Shown here: piece after piece, positions 18,213 through 27,164 of the stretch
Position numbering within the stretch: position 1 is the first letter of the stretch
How the letters are laid out: each line of letters opens with the position of its first letter
From: Rhodalgimonas zhirmunskyi
Lineage (GTDB): Bacteria > Pseudomonadota > Alphaproteobacteria > Rhodobacterales > Rhodobacteraceae
Direction of reading: 5' to 3'
NCBI GenBank assembly: GCA_030848925.1
Contig: JANFFA010000006.1
Coordinates: forward strand, 62,001 to 126,000
Length of the DNA: 64,000 bases
Program-made: the position numbers and the translations under genes
Notes under the pieces: model-generated
Databases searched by the model: none
Told to the model about the DNA's origin: nothing
The model's input: only the letters and a program-made list of their open reading frames with translations

Positions 18213-18683
18213 ATGAAACAAGCCATTTTTCCAGTGCTTTTTGCGCTTCTTGCGGCGCCGCAAATGGCCGCGGCACAGAGTGTTTCAGAATGCGATTGGC
18301 GCGCCAGCGCGGCGAATATGATTGAACCGTGGGAAAAGAATACGCTGAGCTATTCTAACGGGGCGGTGCGTGTGGCCGCGCTGGATACCATCGATCCGGC
18401 GGCGACGCCGATCCATTTGCTGGTCCTTTCGCCGCCTGCGGATGAGTTGGGCGCACGGCAATGTCGGATCATCTCGTCCGAGGGCGGGCAGGGGTTCGCG
18501 TTTCTCGACATGAGCGAGTTTCGCGCCGCCTATGATCCGGCCAAGGGGCTGATGTTCGATGTGCCGGTGGGGATTTACATCGCCGAGGGCCATACAGTGG
18601 TGCGCGGGCTGATCGTGACGCTGAACCAGGCGACCGGCGGGATCGAGACGCATTTCGCCACCGAGCGCGAGATCGGAGATTGA
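18213..18683 (+). CDS. Secreted protein of unknown function
   Basis: The 156-residue product starts with a signal peptide (MKQAIFPVLFALLAAPQMAAA, cleavage about residue 21). AGGA at 8-base spacing supports the start at 18213. The mature protein has two cysteines, in SECDWRAS near the N-terminus and in ARQCRIIS in the middle, which may pair in the periplasm. No family was recognised. It interrupts the usual pdxJ-acpS order, so it may be an insertion or a lineage gene. Confidence 0.7.
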   Translation: MKQAIFPVLFALLAAPQMAAAQSVSECDWRASAANMIEPWEKNTLSYSNGAVRVAALDTIDPAATPIHLLVLSPPADELGARQCRIISSEGGQGFAFLDMSEFRAAYDPAKGLMFDVPVGIYIAEGHTVVRGLIVTLNQATGGIETHFATEREIGD

Positions 18684-18788
18684 GCCGGCAGTCCCCCTTT
18701 TCCTTGGCGGCGGCGGACGCTAGTCATGCGGGATAGATCAAACGCCCCCGGATGAGACCGAGCGGGCCATAGGCCCAAAGGAGCGCGC

Positions 18789-19229
18789 ATGATCCTCGGA
18801 ATCGGGACGGACCTTGCCAATATCGACCGTATCGCCGGCACGCTGGAGCGATTTGGCGACCGGTTTCGCAACCGGGTGTTTACCCCGGTCGAGCAGGCCA
18901 AGGCCGAACGCCGCGCCGATACGCCGGGCACCTATGCCAAGCGCTGGGCCGCGAAAGAGGCCTGTTCAAAGGCGCTGGGCACCGGGCTGCGCATGGGGAT
19001 TTCGTGGAAGGATATGGCGGTTTCGAATATCGAGACCGGCCAGCCCATCATGCATGTGACCGGCTGGGCCAAGGAACGGCTGGACGAAATGACGCCGCCG
19101 GGCCACGAAGCCGTGATCCATGTCACGTTAACCGACGATCATCCGTGGGCGCAGGCCTTTGTCGTGATCGAAGCCCGACCCCTGGATGATGATGACTTTG
19201 AGCAGCCCGGCCTACGCCCGGCCCATTGA
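18789..19229 (+). CDS. acpS: Holo-[acyl-carrier-protein] synthase
   Basis: AcpS transfers the 4'-phosphopantetheine arm of CoA to acyl carrier protein. The 146-residue protein has [14 protein letters not shown] at the start, whose Asp binds Mg2+, and [16 protein letters not shown] at about residues 55-70, with the Glu-Lys pair of the family. The last 10 residues, rich in Asp and Glu, extend past the usual family end. AGGAG precedes the ATG. It is in the conserved pdxJ-acpS-lepB-rnc-era run. Confidence 0.95.
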   Translation: MILGIGTDLANIDRIAGTLERFGDRFRNRVFTPVEQAKAERRADTPGTYAKRWAAKEACSKALGTGLRMGISWKDMAVSNIETGQPIMHVTGWAKERLDEMTPPGHEAVIHVTLTDDHPWAQAFVVIEARPLDDDDFEQPGLRPAH

Positions 19230-19318
19230 ACGCGCTCGGTGCACTGGCGGCTTGCCTTGACACCTTGGCCGCAGCGCCGCATGTAGCGGCTTAGAAACGT
19301 TGAGGGAGCAGGGGCAAG

Positions 19319-20176
19319 ATGAGTGAAAACGGCGGCCTTGTTGGCAGTATCGTCGAGACGGTAAAAACCATCGTTTATGCCCTTTTGATTGCGGGCATTT
19401 TTCGCACCGTCTTCTTTCAACCGTTCTGGATTCCGTCGGGCAGCATGAAAGATACGCTGCTGATCGGGGATTTTCTGTTCGTGAACAAGATGGCCTATGG
19501 CTATTCCTATGCGTCCTGCCCTTCGATCAAGATCGAGCGTTTCGGCATCGATGTCGACGCCGAGGATCTGTGTGGATGGATGCAGTCGGGCGATGGGCGG
19601 TTCCTGGGTGGCACGCCCGAGCGCGGGGACGTGATCGTGTTCCGCCATCCGGTGACCGGGGCGGATTACATCAAGCGCCTTATCGGCCTGCCCGGCGACA
19701 CCGTTCAGGTGAAAGAGGGTCTGCTCTATCTCAATGGCAAGCAGGTGCAGGTGGCCGCCGACGACACCTTTAGCGAAACCTATGAGCCGCAAGGCCCGGA
19801 AGGCAATCTGCCGCGCTGTGCCAATGGCCCTGTCGGCCCGGGTGGCGATTGCGAGAAGCTTCGGTTCCTTGAAACGTTGCCGTCCTCGGTTGAGGGCGAA
19901 CCTGACGTGACGCATGGTATTCTGAAGATCACGGACCGCGGCTATGCCAACAATACGCCGGCCTTTACCGTGCCCGAAGGCAAGTATTTCTTCATGGGCG
20001 ACAACCGGGATAATTCGACCGACTCGCGCTTTCAGCAGACCGCGGGTGGTGTCGGGTTCGTGGATTACAAGGACCTGATTGGGCGTGCGGATCGCATCAT
20101 GTTCTCGTCTGGTGGGCGCTCGATGCTGTATTTCTGGACCTGGCGCTCGGATCGGTACTTCAAAGCCGTAGAGTGA
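19319..20176 (+). CDS. lepB: Signal peptidase I
   Basis: LepB removes signal peptides from exported proteins at the periplasmic face of the inner membrane. The 285-residue protein has one N-terminal transmembrane helix (about residues 15-33), the nucleophile Ser42 in IPSGSMKDTLLIGD, the general base Lys119 in ADYIKRLIGLPGD and the family motif FFMGDNRDNSTDSR near residue 225. Between these is an insert with three cysteines (SCPSIK, DLCGW and LPRCANG), common in alphaproteobacterial enzymes. Confidence 0.96.
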   Translation: MSENGGLVGSIVETVKTIVYALLIAGIFRTVFFQPFWIPSGSMKDTLLIGDFLFVNKMAYGYSYASCPSIKIERFGIDVDAEDLCGWMQSGDGRFLGGTPERGDVIVFRHPVTGADYIKRLIGLPGDTVQVKEGLLYLNGKQVQVAADDTFSETYEPQGPEGNLPRCANGPVGPGGDCEKLRFLETLPSSVEGEPDVTHGILKITDRGYANNTPAFTVPEGKYFFMGDNRDNSTDSRFQQTAGGVGFVDYKDLIGRADRIMFSSGGRSMLYFWTWRSDRYFKAVE

Positions 20177-20279
20177 CCTGATGTGGTGTGCCGCGCTTCC
20201 CGGGATGCCTTTTGGGGGCGCGATTTTGGGGCTGGCGGATTTCCAACCGGGTTTGGCAAAACACGTTTAAAGACTGGAC

Positions 20280-20993
20280 ATGTCGGCGCGGACGGATCAT
20301 GACCCCTTGCCAATGAAGCTTTCGAACGATCTCAAGGCCTTCGAGGCCCGGCTTGGCCACAGTTTCGCGCAGCCCGAGTTGTTGCTTCGCGCGTTGACCC
20401 ATTCGTCGATGTCCTCGCCCACCCGCGATGACAACCAGCGGCTGGAGTTTTTGGGCGACCGTGTGCTTGGCCTGACCATTGCCCAGGCGGTGTTGGATCA
20501 CGACAAGAATGCCCCAGAAGGCCAGCTTGCCCCGCGCTTCAACGCGCTGGTGCGCAAGGAAACCTGTGCCGAGGTCGCGCGTGAGATTGATCTGGGCGCG
20601 GTGTTGAAGCTGGGCCGCTCTGAGATGAAGACGGGTGGACGCCGCAAACAGGCCCTACTGGGCGACGCGATGGAGGCGGTGATTGCTGCCGTCTATCGTG
20701 ATGCCGGGTTCGAGGTTGCGCGCGCCCTGATCCTGCGGCTTTGGGGCACGCGGATCGAAACCGTCGAGACCGATGCGCGCGACGCCAAGACCGCGCTACA
20801 GGAATGGGCGCAGGCCCGTGGGCTGACGCCGCCAAGCTATACCGAAACCGGCCGCAGCGGCCCGGACCACGCGCCGGTTTTTACCATCGAAGCGCGGCTT
20901 GACAATGGCGAAGCGGCCAGCGCGACGGCCAGTTCCAAGCGCGCCGCCGAACAGGCCGCAGCCAAGGCGTTGCTCGACCGTCTTCCTGGCTAA
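20280..20993 (+). CDS. rnc: Ribonuclease III
   Basis: RNase III cuts double-stranded RNA and processes rRNA precursors. The 237-residue product has the signature [12 protein letters not shown] at about residues 59-70, the second acidic motif [14 protein letters not shown] near 126-139, and a C-terminal double-stranded RNA-binding domain from about 163 ([14 protein letters not shown] to [15 protein letters not shown]). An alternative start is the ATG at 20313, giving [10 protein letters not shown]; neither has a strong binding site. It lies between lepB and era, as usual. Confidence 0.95.
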   Translation: MSARTDHDPLPMKLSNDLKAFEARLGHSFAQPELLLRALTHSSMSSPTRDDNQRLEFLGDRVLGLTIAQAVLDHDKNAPEGQLAPRFNALVRKETCAEVAREIDLGAVLKLGRSEMKTGGRRKQALLGDAMEAVIAAVYRDAGFEVARALILRLWGTRIETVETDARDAKTALQEWAQARGLTPPSYTETGRSGPDHAPVFTIEARLDNGEAASATASSKRAAEQAAAKALLDRLPG

Positions 20994-21068
20994 GGCTCAA
21001 GGCGCTGGCGCTATCGCGCCCGCTCGGCTATGACGCATCAATCACGCCCTCATAGTCCGGACCACACC

Positions 21069-21974
21069 ATGACAACCAGATGCGGCTTCGTTGCCCTGAT
21101 CGGAGAGCCCAACGCAGGCAAATCCACGCTGACCAATCACATGGTCGGCGCCAAGGTGTCGATCGTCACGCACAAGGTTCAGACCACGCGCGCGCGCATT
21201 CGTGGCGTCGCCATCGAAGGCGAAGCGCAGCTTGTTTTTGTCGACACGCCCGGCCTGTTTCGTCCGCGCCGTAGGCTTGACCGGGCGATGGTCGCCGCCG
21301 CATGGGGCGGGGCGGCGGATGCTGATATCATCGTGCTGCTGGTCGAGGCCCATCGCGGCATCACCGAGGGCGTTGAGAAAATCCTCGAAGGGCTGGCCGA
21401 TATTGGCAAGGGGCGCACCGTGGCGCTTGCCATCAACAAGATCGACAGGGTCGAGGCGCCCACGCTGCTGGCGCTGAGCAAATCGCTCAATGAGCGCTAT
21501 GCCTTTGCCGAGACCTTCATGATCTCGGCCGAAAAAGGCCACGGCACCGGCGCTCTGCGTCAATGGCTGGCTGAAACCCTGCCCGAGGGGCCGTGGCTTT
21601 ACCCCGAAGACCAGATTGCCGATTTGCCGCTGCGCATGATCGCCGCCGAGATCACGCGCGAAAAGCTGACCCTGCGGCTGCATCAGGAACTGCCCTACCA
21701 GCTGACCGTCGAAACCGAGACTTGGGAAGAGCGCAAGGATGGCTCGGCCCGGATCGAGCAGGTGATCTATGTCATGCGTGACGGGCACAAGGGAATCATT
21801 CTTGGCAAGAAGGGTGAGACCATCAAGGCCGTCTCGACTCAGGCGCGCACCGAGCTTGAGGAATTCCTTGGCCGCCGTGTGCACCTTTTCCTGCAGGTCA
21901 AGGTGCGCCCGAACTGGCTTGAGGAAAGCGAGCGCTATTCCGAGATGGGCCTCGATTTCAAGGATGGGAACTGA
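21069..21974 (+). CDS. era: GTPase Era
   Basis: Era is a GTPase that binds 16S rRNA near its 3' end and helps 30S assembly. From the ATG at 21069 the protein has about 301 residues: G1 LIGEPNAGKST, G2 region VQTTRARIRG, G3 VFVDTPGLF, G4 AINKIDRVE, and a C-terminal KH domain with KGIILGKKGETIKAVS. This start gives the usual N-terminus MTTRCGFVALIG; an earlier in-frame ATG at 21030 adds 13 residues and has no binding site. recO, often next to era, is found 29 kb away in this genome. Confidence 0.95.
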   Translation: MTTRCGFVALIGEPNAGKSTLTNHMVGAKVSIVTHKVQTTRARIRGVAIEGEAQLVFVDTPGLFRPRRRLDRAMVAAAWGGAADADIIVLLVEAHRGITEGVEKILEGLADIGKGRTVALAINKIDRVEAPTLLALSKSLNERYAFAETFMISAEKGHGTGALRQWLAETLPEGPWLYPEDQIADLPLRMIAAEITREKLTLRLHQELPYQLTVETETWEERKDGSARIEQVIYVMRDGHKGIILGKKGETIKAVSTQARTELEEFLGRRVHLFLQVKVRPNWLEESERYSEMGLDFKDGN

Positions 21975-21981
21975 CCCCCTG

Positions 21982-22058
21982 CTTCATCTTGCCAAAAATA
22001 TCCCGGGGGATGGTGACAAAACGCTCTTGCGTTTTGCACCGTGGGGGCTGGCCCCCAC
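21982..22058. repeat. GC-rich dispersed intergenic repeat with hairpins
   Basis: Directly after era the sequence TTGCCAAAAATATCCCGGGGG is followed by CAAAACGC-TCTT-GCGTTTTG (22017-22036) and by GTGGGGGC-TG-GCCCCCAC (22041-22058). Related blocks (a NCCAAAATA-CCCGGGG box next to a G-run/C-run hairpin) are at 54381-54428 and, in two orientations, at 59109-59233, with a partial copy near 28609. It could also act as a terminator for era. Confidence 0.6.
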
Positions 22059-22070
22059 TGGGACGTTGGC

Positions 22071-22403
22071 ATGACGCGCCTGACCGCTGATTTCTGGGTG
22101 CATGCCTATCTGACCCGGTTGCGTCTGCATGACATCCCCGCCTTCATCACCGCGCATGGCGACGACACATCCGGCGCGGTGCTGGTGAAGCTGAACACGC
22201 TGGATGGCAATGCGAAGGCGTATCATCGCACGTTCGATCTGATGAGTGGCACGCGCAAATGGGATCTTCTAGCCGATGGTCCCGAGCCGGAGGTCGATGG
22301 TTCGATCCTGAAACAGCGCGGCTTCGACCCCGATTTGTGGGTTGTCGAGGTCGAGGATCGGCAGGGCCGTCACCTGCTTGACGAGCCGGGCCTCTCTGAC
22401 TGA
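22071..22403 (+). CDS. DUF1491 family protein
   Basis: This is a 110-residue soluble protein starting MTRLTADFWVHAYLTRLRLHDIPAF, with DTSGAVLVKLN in the middle and a conserved C-terminal part RGFDPDLWVVEVEDRQGRHLLDEPGL. These features match DUF1491, which in Rhodobacterales is found next to era. Function is unknown. A longer frame upstream would start inside the preceding repeat and is not preferred. Confidence 0.82.
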   Translation: MTRLTADFWVHAYLTRLRLHDIPAFITAHGDDTSGAVLVKLNTLDGNAKAYHRTFDLMSGTRKWDLLADGPEPEVDGSILKQRGFDPDLWVVEVEDRQGRHLLDEPGLSD

Positions 22404-22562
22404 CGCAGCACTGTCTACGCCACGTAAAGGCAAGTGACGCTGCGGCGAATGCGCCGCCCATGCCCCGTGTCCCTGTTGCCCGATGCCCCTCTCGCGCTAC
22501 ATAGTGGCCAGAGCCCGGGGCCGCGCGTCCCGGTCGGGAGGATAATCAGGGAAGAGCAAGCG

Positions 22563-24677
22563 ATGAGCGATCAAGTCACTCTCACGCGCGATGGCGATAT
22601 TGCCATCGTGACAGTCAATAACCCGCCGGTAAACGCCTTGGGTGTTGCCGTGCGCGAGGGGCTTGTCGCGGCCATGGAGGAGGTCGACTCCGACGCCGCC
22701 ATCAAGGCCGCGATCATTATCGGTGACGGACGCACGTTCCCCGCAGGTGCAGATATCCGGGAATTTGGTCAGGCACCGCAGCCGCCGGCCCTGTTCGAAG
22801 TGTGCAGCCGGATCGAGGATACCACCAAGCCGGTGATCGCCGCGATCCACGGAACCGCGCTGGGCGGCGGGCTGGAAATCAGCCTTGGCGCGCATTACCG
22901 TATCGCGGATCAAAAGGGCCGGATCGGTCTTCCCGAGGTGCTGATCGGGGTCATGCCCGGGGCCGGTGGCACCATTCGCCTGCCGCGTATTGCCGGTATT
23001 GCGGCTGCGCTCGACATCATGATTTCCGGTCGTCAGGTGGGCGCGAAAGAGGCCGCCGACATGGGAGTTGTCGACCGGATCGCAGAAGGTGATCTGCTTG
23101 AAGCGGCCAAGGCATTTGCCCGAGAGCTGATCGACGAGGGCAAGGGCCCGCGCAAGACCTCGGAACGGTCCGAGGGGCTGGGCACGCCGGAAGAAAACGC
23201 CGCCGCATTCGAGACGGCGCGCAACGGGATCGTCAAGAAGGCGAAGGGCCTTTATGCCCCTGCGCGCATGGTCGACTCGATGGAGTTTTCGTTGAGCCAT
23301 TCGTTGCAAGAGGCCTCGGAATACGAGCGCGATTGCTTCATGGAATGTCTGAAGACGCCGCAGCAGAAGGGGCTTGTGCACGCCTTCTTTGCCGAGCGCG
23401 CCAGTGCCAAGGTGCCCGAAAATGGCCGCGCTGATCCGCGTCCGTTGGAAAAAATCGGCGTGATCGGTGGCGGCACGATGGGCGCAGGCATTACCGTAGC
23501 GGCGCTGAACGCCGGGCTGCGGGTGACGATGGTCGAGCGTGATGCCGAGAGCATCGAAAAGGGCCAGCAAAACGTCGAGAAGGTCTATGACCGTGATATC
23601 GAGAAGGGCCGCAAGACGCCCGAGCAGAAGGCCGCCATCATGGCGCGCTACACGCCCTCGACCTCTTACGAAGACCTTGGCGATGCCGACCTGATCATCG
23701 AAGCCGTGTTCGAGAACATGGATGTGAAAAAGGAAGTCTTTGGCATTCTCGACAAGGTGGCCAAGCCCGGTGCGGTGCTGGCGTCGAACACCTCGTACCT
23801 GAATATCGACGAGATCGCGTCGGCCACCTCGCGGCCGCAGGATGTGATCGGGCTGCACTTCTTCTCGCCCGCGAACATCATGAAGCTGCTTGAGATCGTG
23901 ATCCCCTCGAACGCGGCGGACGATGCCGTGGCGACCGGTTTCGCGCTGGCCAAGGCGATGAAAAAGGTGCCGGTGCGTGCAGGGCTGTGCGATGGATTCA
24001 TCGGCAACCGTATCCTTGGCAAATACGCCACCTCGGCCGCCTACATGGTAGAGGATGGCGCGTCGCCCTATCAGATCGACAAGGCGCTTCTGGAGTTTGG
24101 CTATCCGATGGGTATCCACGCGATGGGCGATCTGGCTGGTCTTGATATCGGTTGGGCCAACCGCAAGAACAACGCCGCCAAGCGCGCCAACGATGACCGC
24201 TACAACGGCACGATCGCAGACCGGATTTGCGAAAAGGGCTGGTTCGGTCAAAAGACCGGCAAGGGCTGGTATGTCTATGAAAAGGGTGATCGGCGCGGCA
24301 AACCCAACCCCGAGATCGAAACGATCATCGCTGAGGCGCGGAGCAGCCTTGGCATCACGCCGCGTGACTTCTCGGACGAGGAAATCATTCGCCGCTACCT
24401 TGCCGCGATGATCAACGAGGGGGCCAAGGTTCTGGAAGAAGGGATCGCGCTGAAACCCTCGGATATCGACGTGACCTTCCTCTATGGCTACGGCTTCCCG
24501 CGCTATCGCGGTGGCCCGATGAAATATGCCGATATGTATGGCCTTGAAAACGTGCTGGCGGATTTGCGCGAATTCGAAAAGGAAGACCCCAAATTCTGGA
24601 AACCCGCGCAGCTTCTTGTCGATCTGGTCGAAAAGGGTGAAACCTTTGATGACCTGAACAAGCGCGCTGCAGGCTGA
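22563..24677 (+). CDS. Bifunctional enoyl-CoA hydratase / 3-hydroxyacyl-CoA dehydrogenase (FadB/PimF-like)
   Basis: The enzyme carries out the hydration and NAD-dependent oxidation steps of beta-oxidation. In the 704-residue product the N-terminal crotonase domain has GTALGGGLEISLGAHYRIAD and RIGLPEVLIGVMPGAGGT, with both Glu residues expected for hydratase catalysis. The NAD-binding domain begins IGVIGGGTMGAGI near residue 298, followed by the catalytic-His motif LHFFSPANIMKLLEIV. Two C-terminal HAD domains follow. It is the first gene of an operon with two acyl-CoA dehydrogenases 11 and 13 bases apart. That order resembles pimF-pimC-pimD of dicarboxylate degradation, but a fatty acid role is equally possible. 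Confidence 0.92.
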   Translation: MSDQVTLTRDGDIAIVTVNNPPVNALGVAVREGLVAAMEEVDSDAAIKAAIIIGDGRTFPAGADIREFGQAPQPPALFEVCSRIEDTTKPVIAAIHGTALGGGLEISLGAHYRIADQKGRIGLPEVLIGVMPGAGGTIRLPRIAGIAAALDIMISGRQVGAKEAADMGVVDRIAEGDLLEAAKAFARELIDEGKGPRKTSERSEGLGTPEENAAAFETARNGIVKKAKGLYAPARMVDSMEFSLSHSLQEASEYERDCFMECLKTPQQKGLVHAFFAERASAKVPENGRADPRPLEKIGVIGGGTMGAGITVAALNAGLRVTMVERDAESIEKGQQNVEKVYDRDIEKGRKTPEQKAAIMARYTPSTSYEDLGDADLIIEAVFENMDVKKEVFGILDKVAKPGAVLASNTSYLNIDEIASATSRPQDVIGLHFFSPANIMKLLEIVIPSNAADDAVATGFALAKAMKKVPVRAGLCDGFIGNRILGKYATSAAYMVEDGASPYQIDKALLEFGYPMGIHAMGDLAGLDIGWANRKNNAAKRANDDRYNGTIADRICEKGWFGQKTGKGWYVYEKGDRRGKPNPEIETIIAEARSSLGITPRDFSDEEIIRRYLAAMINEGAKVLEEGIALKPSDIDVTFLYGYGFPRYRGGPMKYADMYGLENVLADLREFEKEDPKFWKPAQLLVDLVEKGETFDDLNKRAAG

Positions 24678-24688
24678 GGAGAGAGTAC

Positions 24689-25885
24689 ATGGATCTCAAT
24701 TTCACCCAAGAAGAACTGGCGTTTCGCGATGAAGTGCGCGCATGGATGGCCGAGGCCCTGCCAAAGGAACTGGCCACGAAGGTGCGCAACGAAGCGCCGC
24801 TTTCGAAGGACGACATGCTGCAATGGCAGCTAATCCTGAATGACAAGGGCTGGCTCACCTACACATGGCCCACCGAGTTTGGCGGCACCGGCTGGGGCCC
24901 GGTCAAGCAGTTCATCTTCGAAGAAGAAATGGCCTATGCTTGTGCGCCGCGCATCCTGCCCTTCGGGCTCAGGATGCTTGGGCCGGTGCTGATGAAGTTC
25001 GGCTCGAAGGAACAGCAGGACTATTATCTGCCGCGTATGTGCGACGGCACGCATTGGTGGTGTCAGGGTTATTCCGAGCCGGGCGCCGGGTCGGACCTTG
25101 CCTCGCTTAAAACCGCCGCCGTGCGTGAGGGCGATCATTACATCGTCAACGGTCAAAAGACCTGGACCACGCTGGGCCAGCATGCCGACATGATCTTCTG
25201 CCTTGTGCGCACCTCGAACGAGGGCAAGCGGCAGGAGGGGATTTCCTTCCTTCTGATCGACATGAAAACCCCCGGCATCGAAGTGCGCCCGATCCAGACG
25301 ATCGACGGTGGTCACGAGGTCAACGAGGTGTGGTTCACCGATGTGAAAGTGCCGGTCGAGAACCTTGTTGGCGAGCAAGACAAAGGCTGGACCTATGCCA
25401 AGTATCTGCTGACGCATGAGCGCACCAATATCGCGGGCGTCGGCAAGTCCAACCAGATGCTGGATCGCCTGAAGGACCTGGCGGCCACGCAAAAGCGCAA
25501 TGGCAAGCCGCTGGCCGAAGATCCGTTCTTTGCCGCCCGGGTGGCGAAGGTGGAAATTGAGCTGATGAACATGGAAGTCACCAACAACCGGGTGCTGTCG
25601 CAGGCCGAAGCGGGCGGTGCCCCGGGGGCCGAAAGCTCGATGTTGAAAATCCTTGGCACCGAGATCGCGCAGGAAATCGACGATCTGACCCGTCGTGCGC
25701 TTGGGTCTTCTGCACTGGCGCTGACGCCGGAAGTGGACGAGCCGGGCTATAACGGTGATTTCGTCACGCCCGAAGGGTTCGGCCACGCGTCGGAATCCTA
25801 TTTCAACCACCGCAAGACGACGATCTATGGCGGTTCCAACGAAATTCAGAAGAACATCATCACCAAGATGATCGTCGGGCTCTGA
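24689..25885 (+). CDS. Acyl-CoA dehydrogenase, large-subunit type (PimC-like)
   Basis: This 398-residue flavoenzyme catalyses the first, FAD-linked dehydrogenation of acyl-CoA. It has QGYSEPGAGSDLASLKT (FAD/substrate contact) near residue 130, the central-domain DGGHEVNEVWFTDVKVP and a C-terminal IYGGSNEIQKNII. The C-terminal Glu used as base in medium-chain enzymes is Gly here (YGG), while LLTHERTN near residue 245 offers a Glu at the alternative base position. It pairs with the next gene, and both are probably subunits of one heteromeric dehydrogenase. Confidence 0.92.
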   Translation: MDLNFTQEELAFRDEVRAWMAEALPKELATKVRNEAPLSKDDMLQWQLILNDKGWLTYTWPTEFGGTGWGPVKQFIFEEEMAYACAPRILPFGLRMLGPVLMKFGSKEQQDYYLPRMCDGTHWWCQGYSEPGAGSDLASLKTAAVREGDHYIVNGQKTWTTLGQHADMIFCLVRTSNEGKRQEGISFLLIDMKTPGIEVRPIQTIDGGHEVNEVWFTDVKVPVENLVGEQDKGWTYAKYLLTHERTNIAGVGKSNQMLDRLKDLAATQKRNGKPLAEDPFFAARVAKVEIELMNMEVTNNRVLSQAEAGGAPGAESSMLKILGTEIAQEIDDLTRRALGSSALALTPEVDEPGYNGDFVTPEGFGHASESYFNHRKTTIYGGSNEIQKNIITKMIVGL

Positions 25886-25898
25886 GGGAGGCTGAACC

Positions 25899-27011
25899 AT
25901 GGACTTTACCCATACAGAAACCCGCCGGATGCTGGCCGATACGATCGACCGCTACCTGCGTGACAAATACCCGCTTGCCGCCCGCGTCGAGGCCGGCAAT
26001 TCCGAGCAAGGCTTTCAACCCGCTCAATACGAGGCGCTGGCCGAACTGGGCGTCATTGCTGCGCTGTTCCCGGAAGATCAGGGTGGCTTTGGCGGCGAGG
26101 GCTTCGATATCTCGGTCGCGTTCGAAGAAATGGGCAAGAAACTGGTGAATGAGCCGGTGATGGAAAACGCCCTTATCCCCGGCCCGATCCTTGCCGCAGC
26201 TGGCATGGACGAGGCGGTTGAGAACATCATCGCCGGTGGAGCGCGCTATGCGCTGGCCGCCGAGGAGCCGCAGGCGCTTTATGATCTGAGCCATGTGGAA
26301 ACGACGGCCGAGAAATCGGGCGACGGCTATTCGCTTAGCGGCAAGAAGACTGTCGTGCGCGCGGCGAATGGCTGTGATGGCTATATCGTTTCGGCCCGCA
26401 CGTCGGGCGGCACCAACGACACCGATGGCATTTCGCTGTTCCTTGTGGCGCCGGATCAGGTGAGTGCGCGCGATTACACCACGGTTGATGGTGGCCGCGC
26501 GTCGGAACTGACGCTGGAGGGGGCCGAAGGCACGCTGCTGGGCGACGAGGGCGGCGCGTGGCCCGCGCTTCAGGCGGCATCTGATCGCGCCATTTTGGCG
26601 CTTGGCTCGGAAGCGCTGGGCATCATGCAGACAATCGCGGCGATGACCATCGAATACCTGCGCACCCGCAAGCAGTTTGGCGTGGTGATCGGCAAGTTCC
26701 AGGCGCTGCAGCATCGCACGGCTGAAATGCTGATCGAGATTGAGCAGACCCGCTCGGCGGTGATCAACGCGGCCAACGCGATGGCGCTTGGGGCGGAAGA
26801 GCGCGCCCGGATCATGGCGGCGACCAAGTACACCATCGGCAAGGCCGGACGGCGCGTGGCGGAGGAATCGATCCAGTTGCACGGCGGCATCGGCATGACT
26901 TGGGAATACGACCTTGGGCACTTTGCCAAACGGCTGATCATGATTGATCACGAGTGGGGCGATCAGGATTTCCACCTGTCGCGGTTTGTCGCGCTGGGGC
27001 GTGCTGCGTAA
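25899..27011 (+). CDS. Acyl-CoA dehydrogenase, small-subunit type (PimD-like)
   Basis: This 370-residue acyl-CoA dehydrogenase homologue follows the preceding gene by 13 bases with GGGAGG before its ATG. The N-terminal helical domain includes QGGFGGEGFDISVAFEEMG; the C-terminal domain has RKQFGVVIGKFQALQHRTAEML and LHGGIGMTWEYDLGHFAKR. The central beta domain is shorter and more divergent than in the partner, as in heteromeric two-subunit dehydrogenases. It likely acts with the large-type subunit on a shared substrate. Confidence 0.9.
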   Translation: MDFTHTETRRMLADTIDRYLRDKYPLAARVEAGNSEQGFQPAQYEALAELGVIAALFPEDQGGFGGEGFDISVAFEEMGKKLVNEPVMENALIPGPILAAAGMDEAVENIIAGGARYALAAEEPQALYDLSHVETTAEKSGDGYSLSGKKTVVRAANGCDGYIVSARTSGGTNDTDGISLFLVAPDQVSARDYTTVDGGRASELTLEGAEGTLLGDEGGAWPALQAASDRAILALGSEALGIMQTIAAMTIEYLRTRKQFGVVIGKFQALQHRTAEMLIEIEQTRSAVINAANAMALGAEERARIMAATKYTIGKAGRRVAEESIQLHGGIGMTWEYDLGHFAKRLIMIDHEWGDQDFHLSRFVALGRAA

Positions 27012-27058
27012 AGACAATGGCCGAGGCGGGGGCGAAAGCCGCCCGCCTCTTGCCAAAC

Positions 27059-27106
27059 AAGTCTCTGGCAAAACGAGTCTTCGGCAAAACGAGTCTTCGG
27101 CCAAAC
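27059..27106. repeat. 16-bp tandem repeat, three copies
   Basis: The unit GAGTCTTCGGCAAAAC is at 27075-27090, a copy with one substitution is at 27091-27106 and a more degenerate copy is at 27059-27074. It lies between the acyl-CoA dehydrogenase stop and the next start, 59 bases before the ATG at 27165. There is no spacer between units, so it is not a CRISPR array. Confidence 0.85.
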
Positions 27107-27164
27107 CGGACACTTGCCAACCCTGTCGTGCGGGGCCAGTCTCACCCCTGAGGGAGGCCCTGAC

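Noticed and set aside
19257-19285. TTGACA at 19257 with CATGTA 17 bases on, a possible lepB promoter
   Set aside because: The -10 hexamer is a poor match and lepB is probably co-transcribed with acpS.
27059-27106. Tandem repeat considered as a CRISPR fragment
   Set aside because: Units are adjacent without spacers and only 16 bases long, and no cas genes are present.
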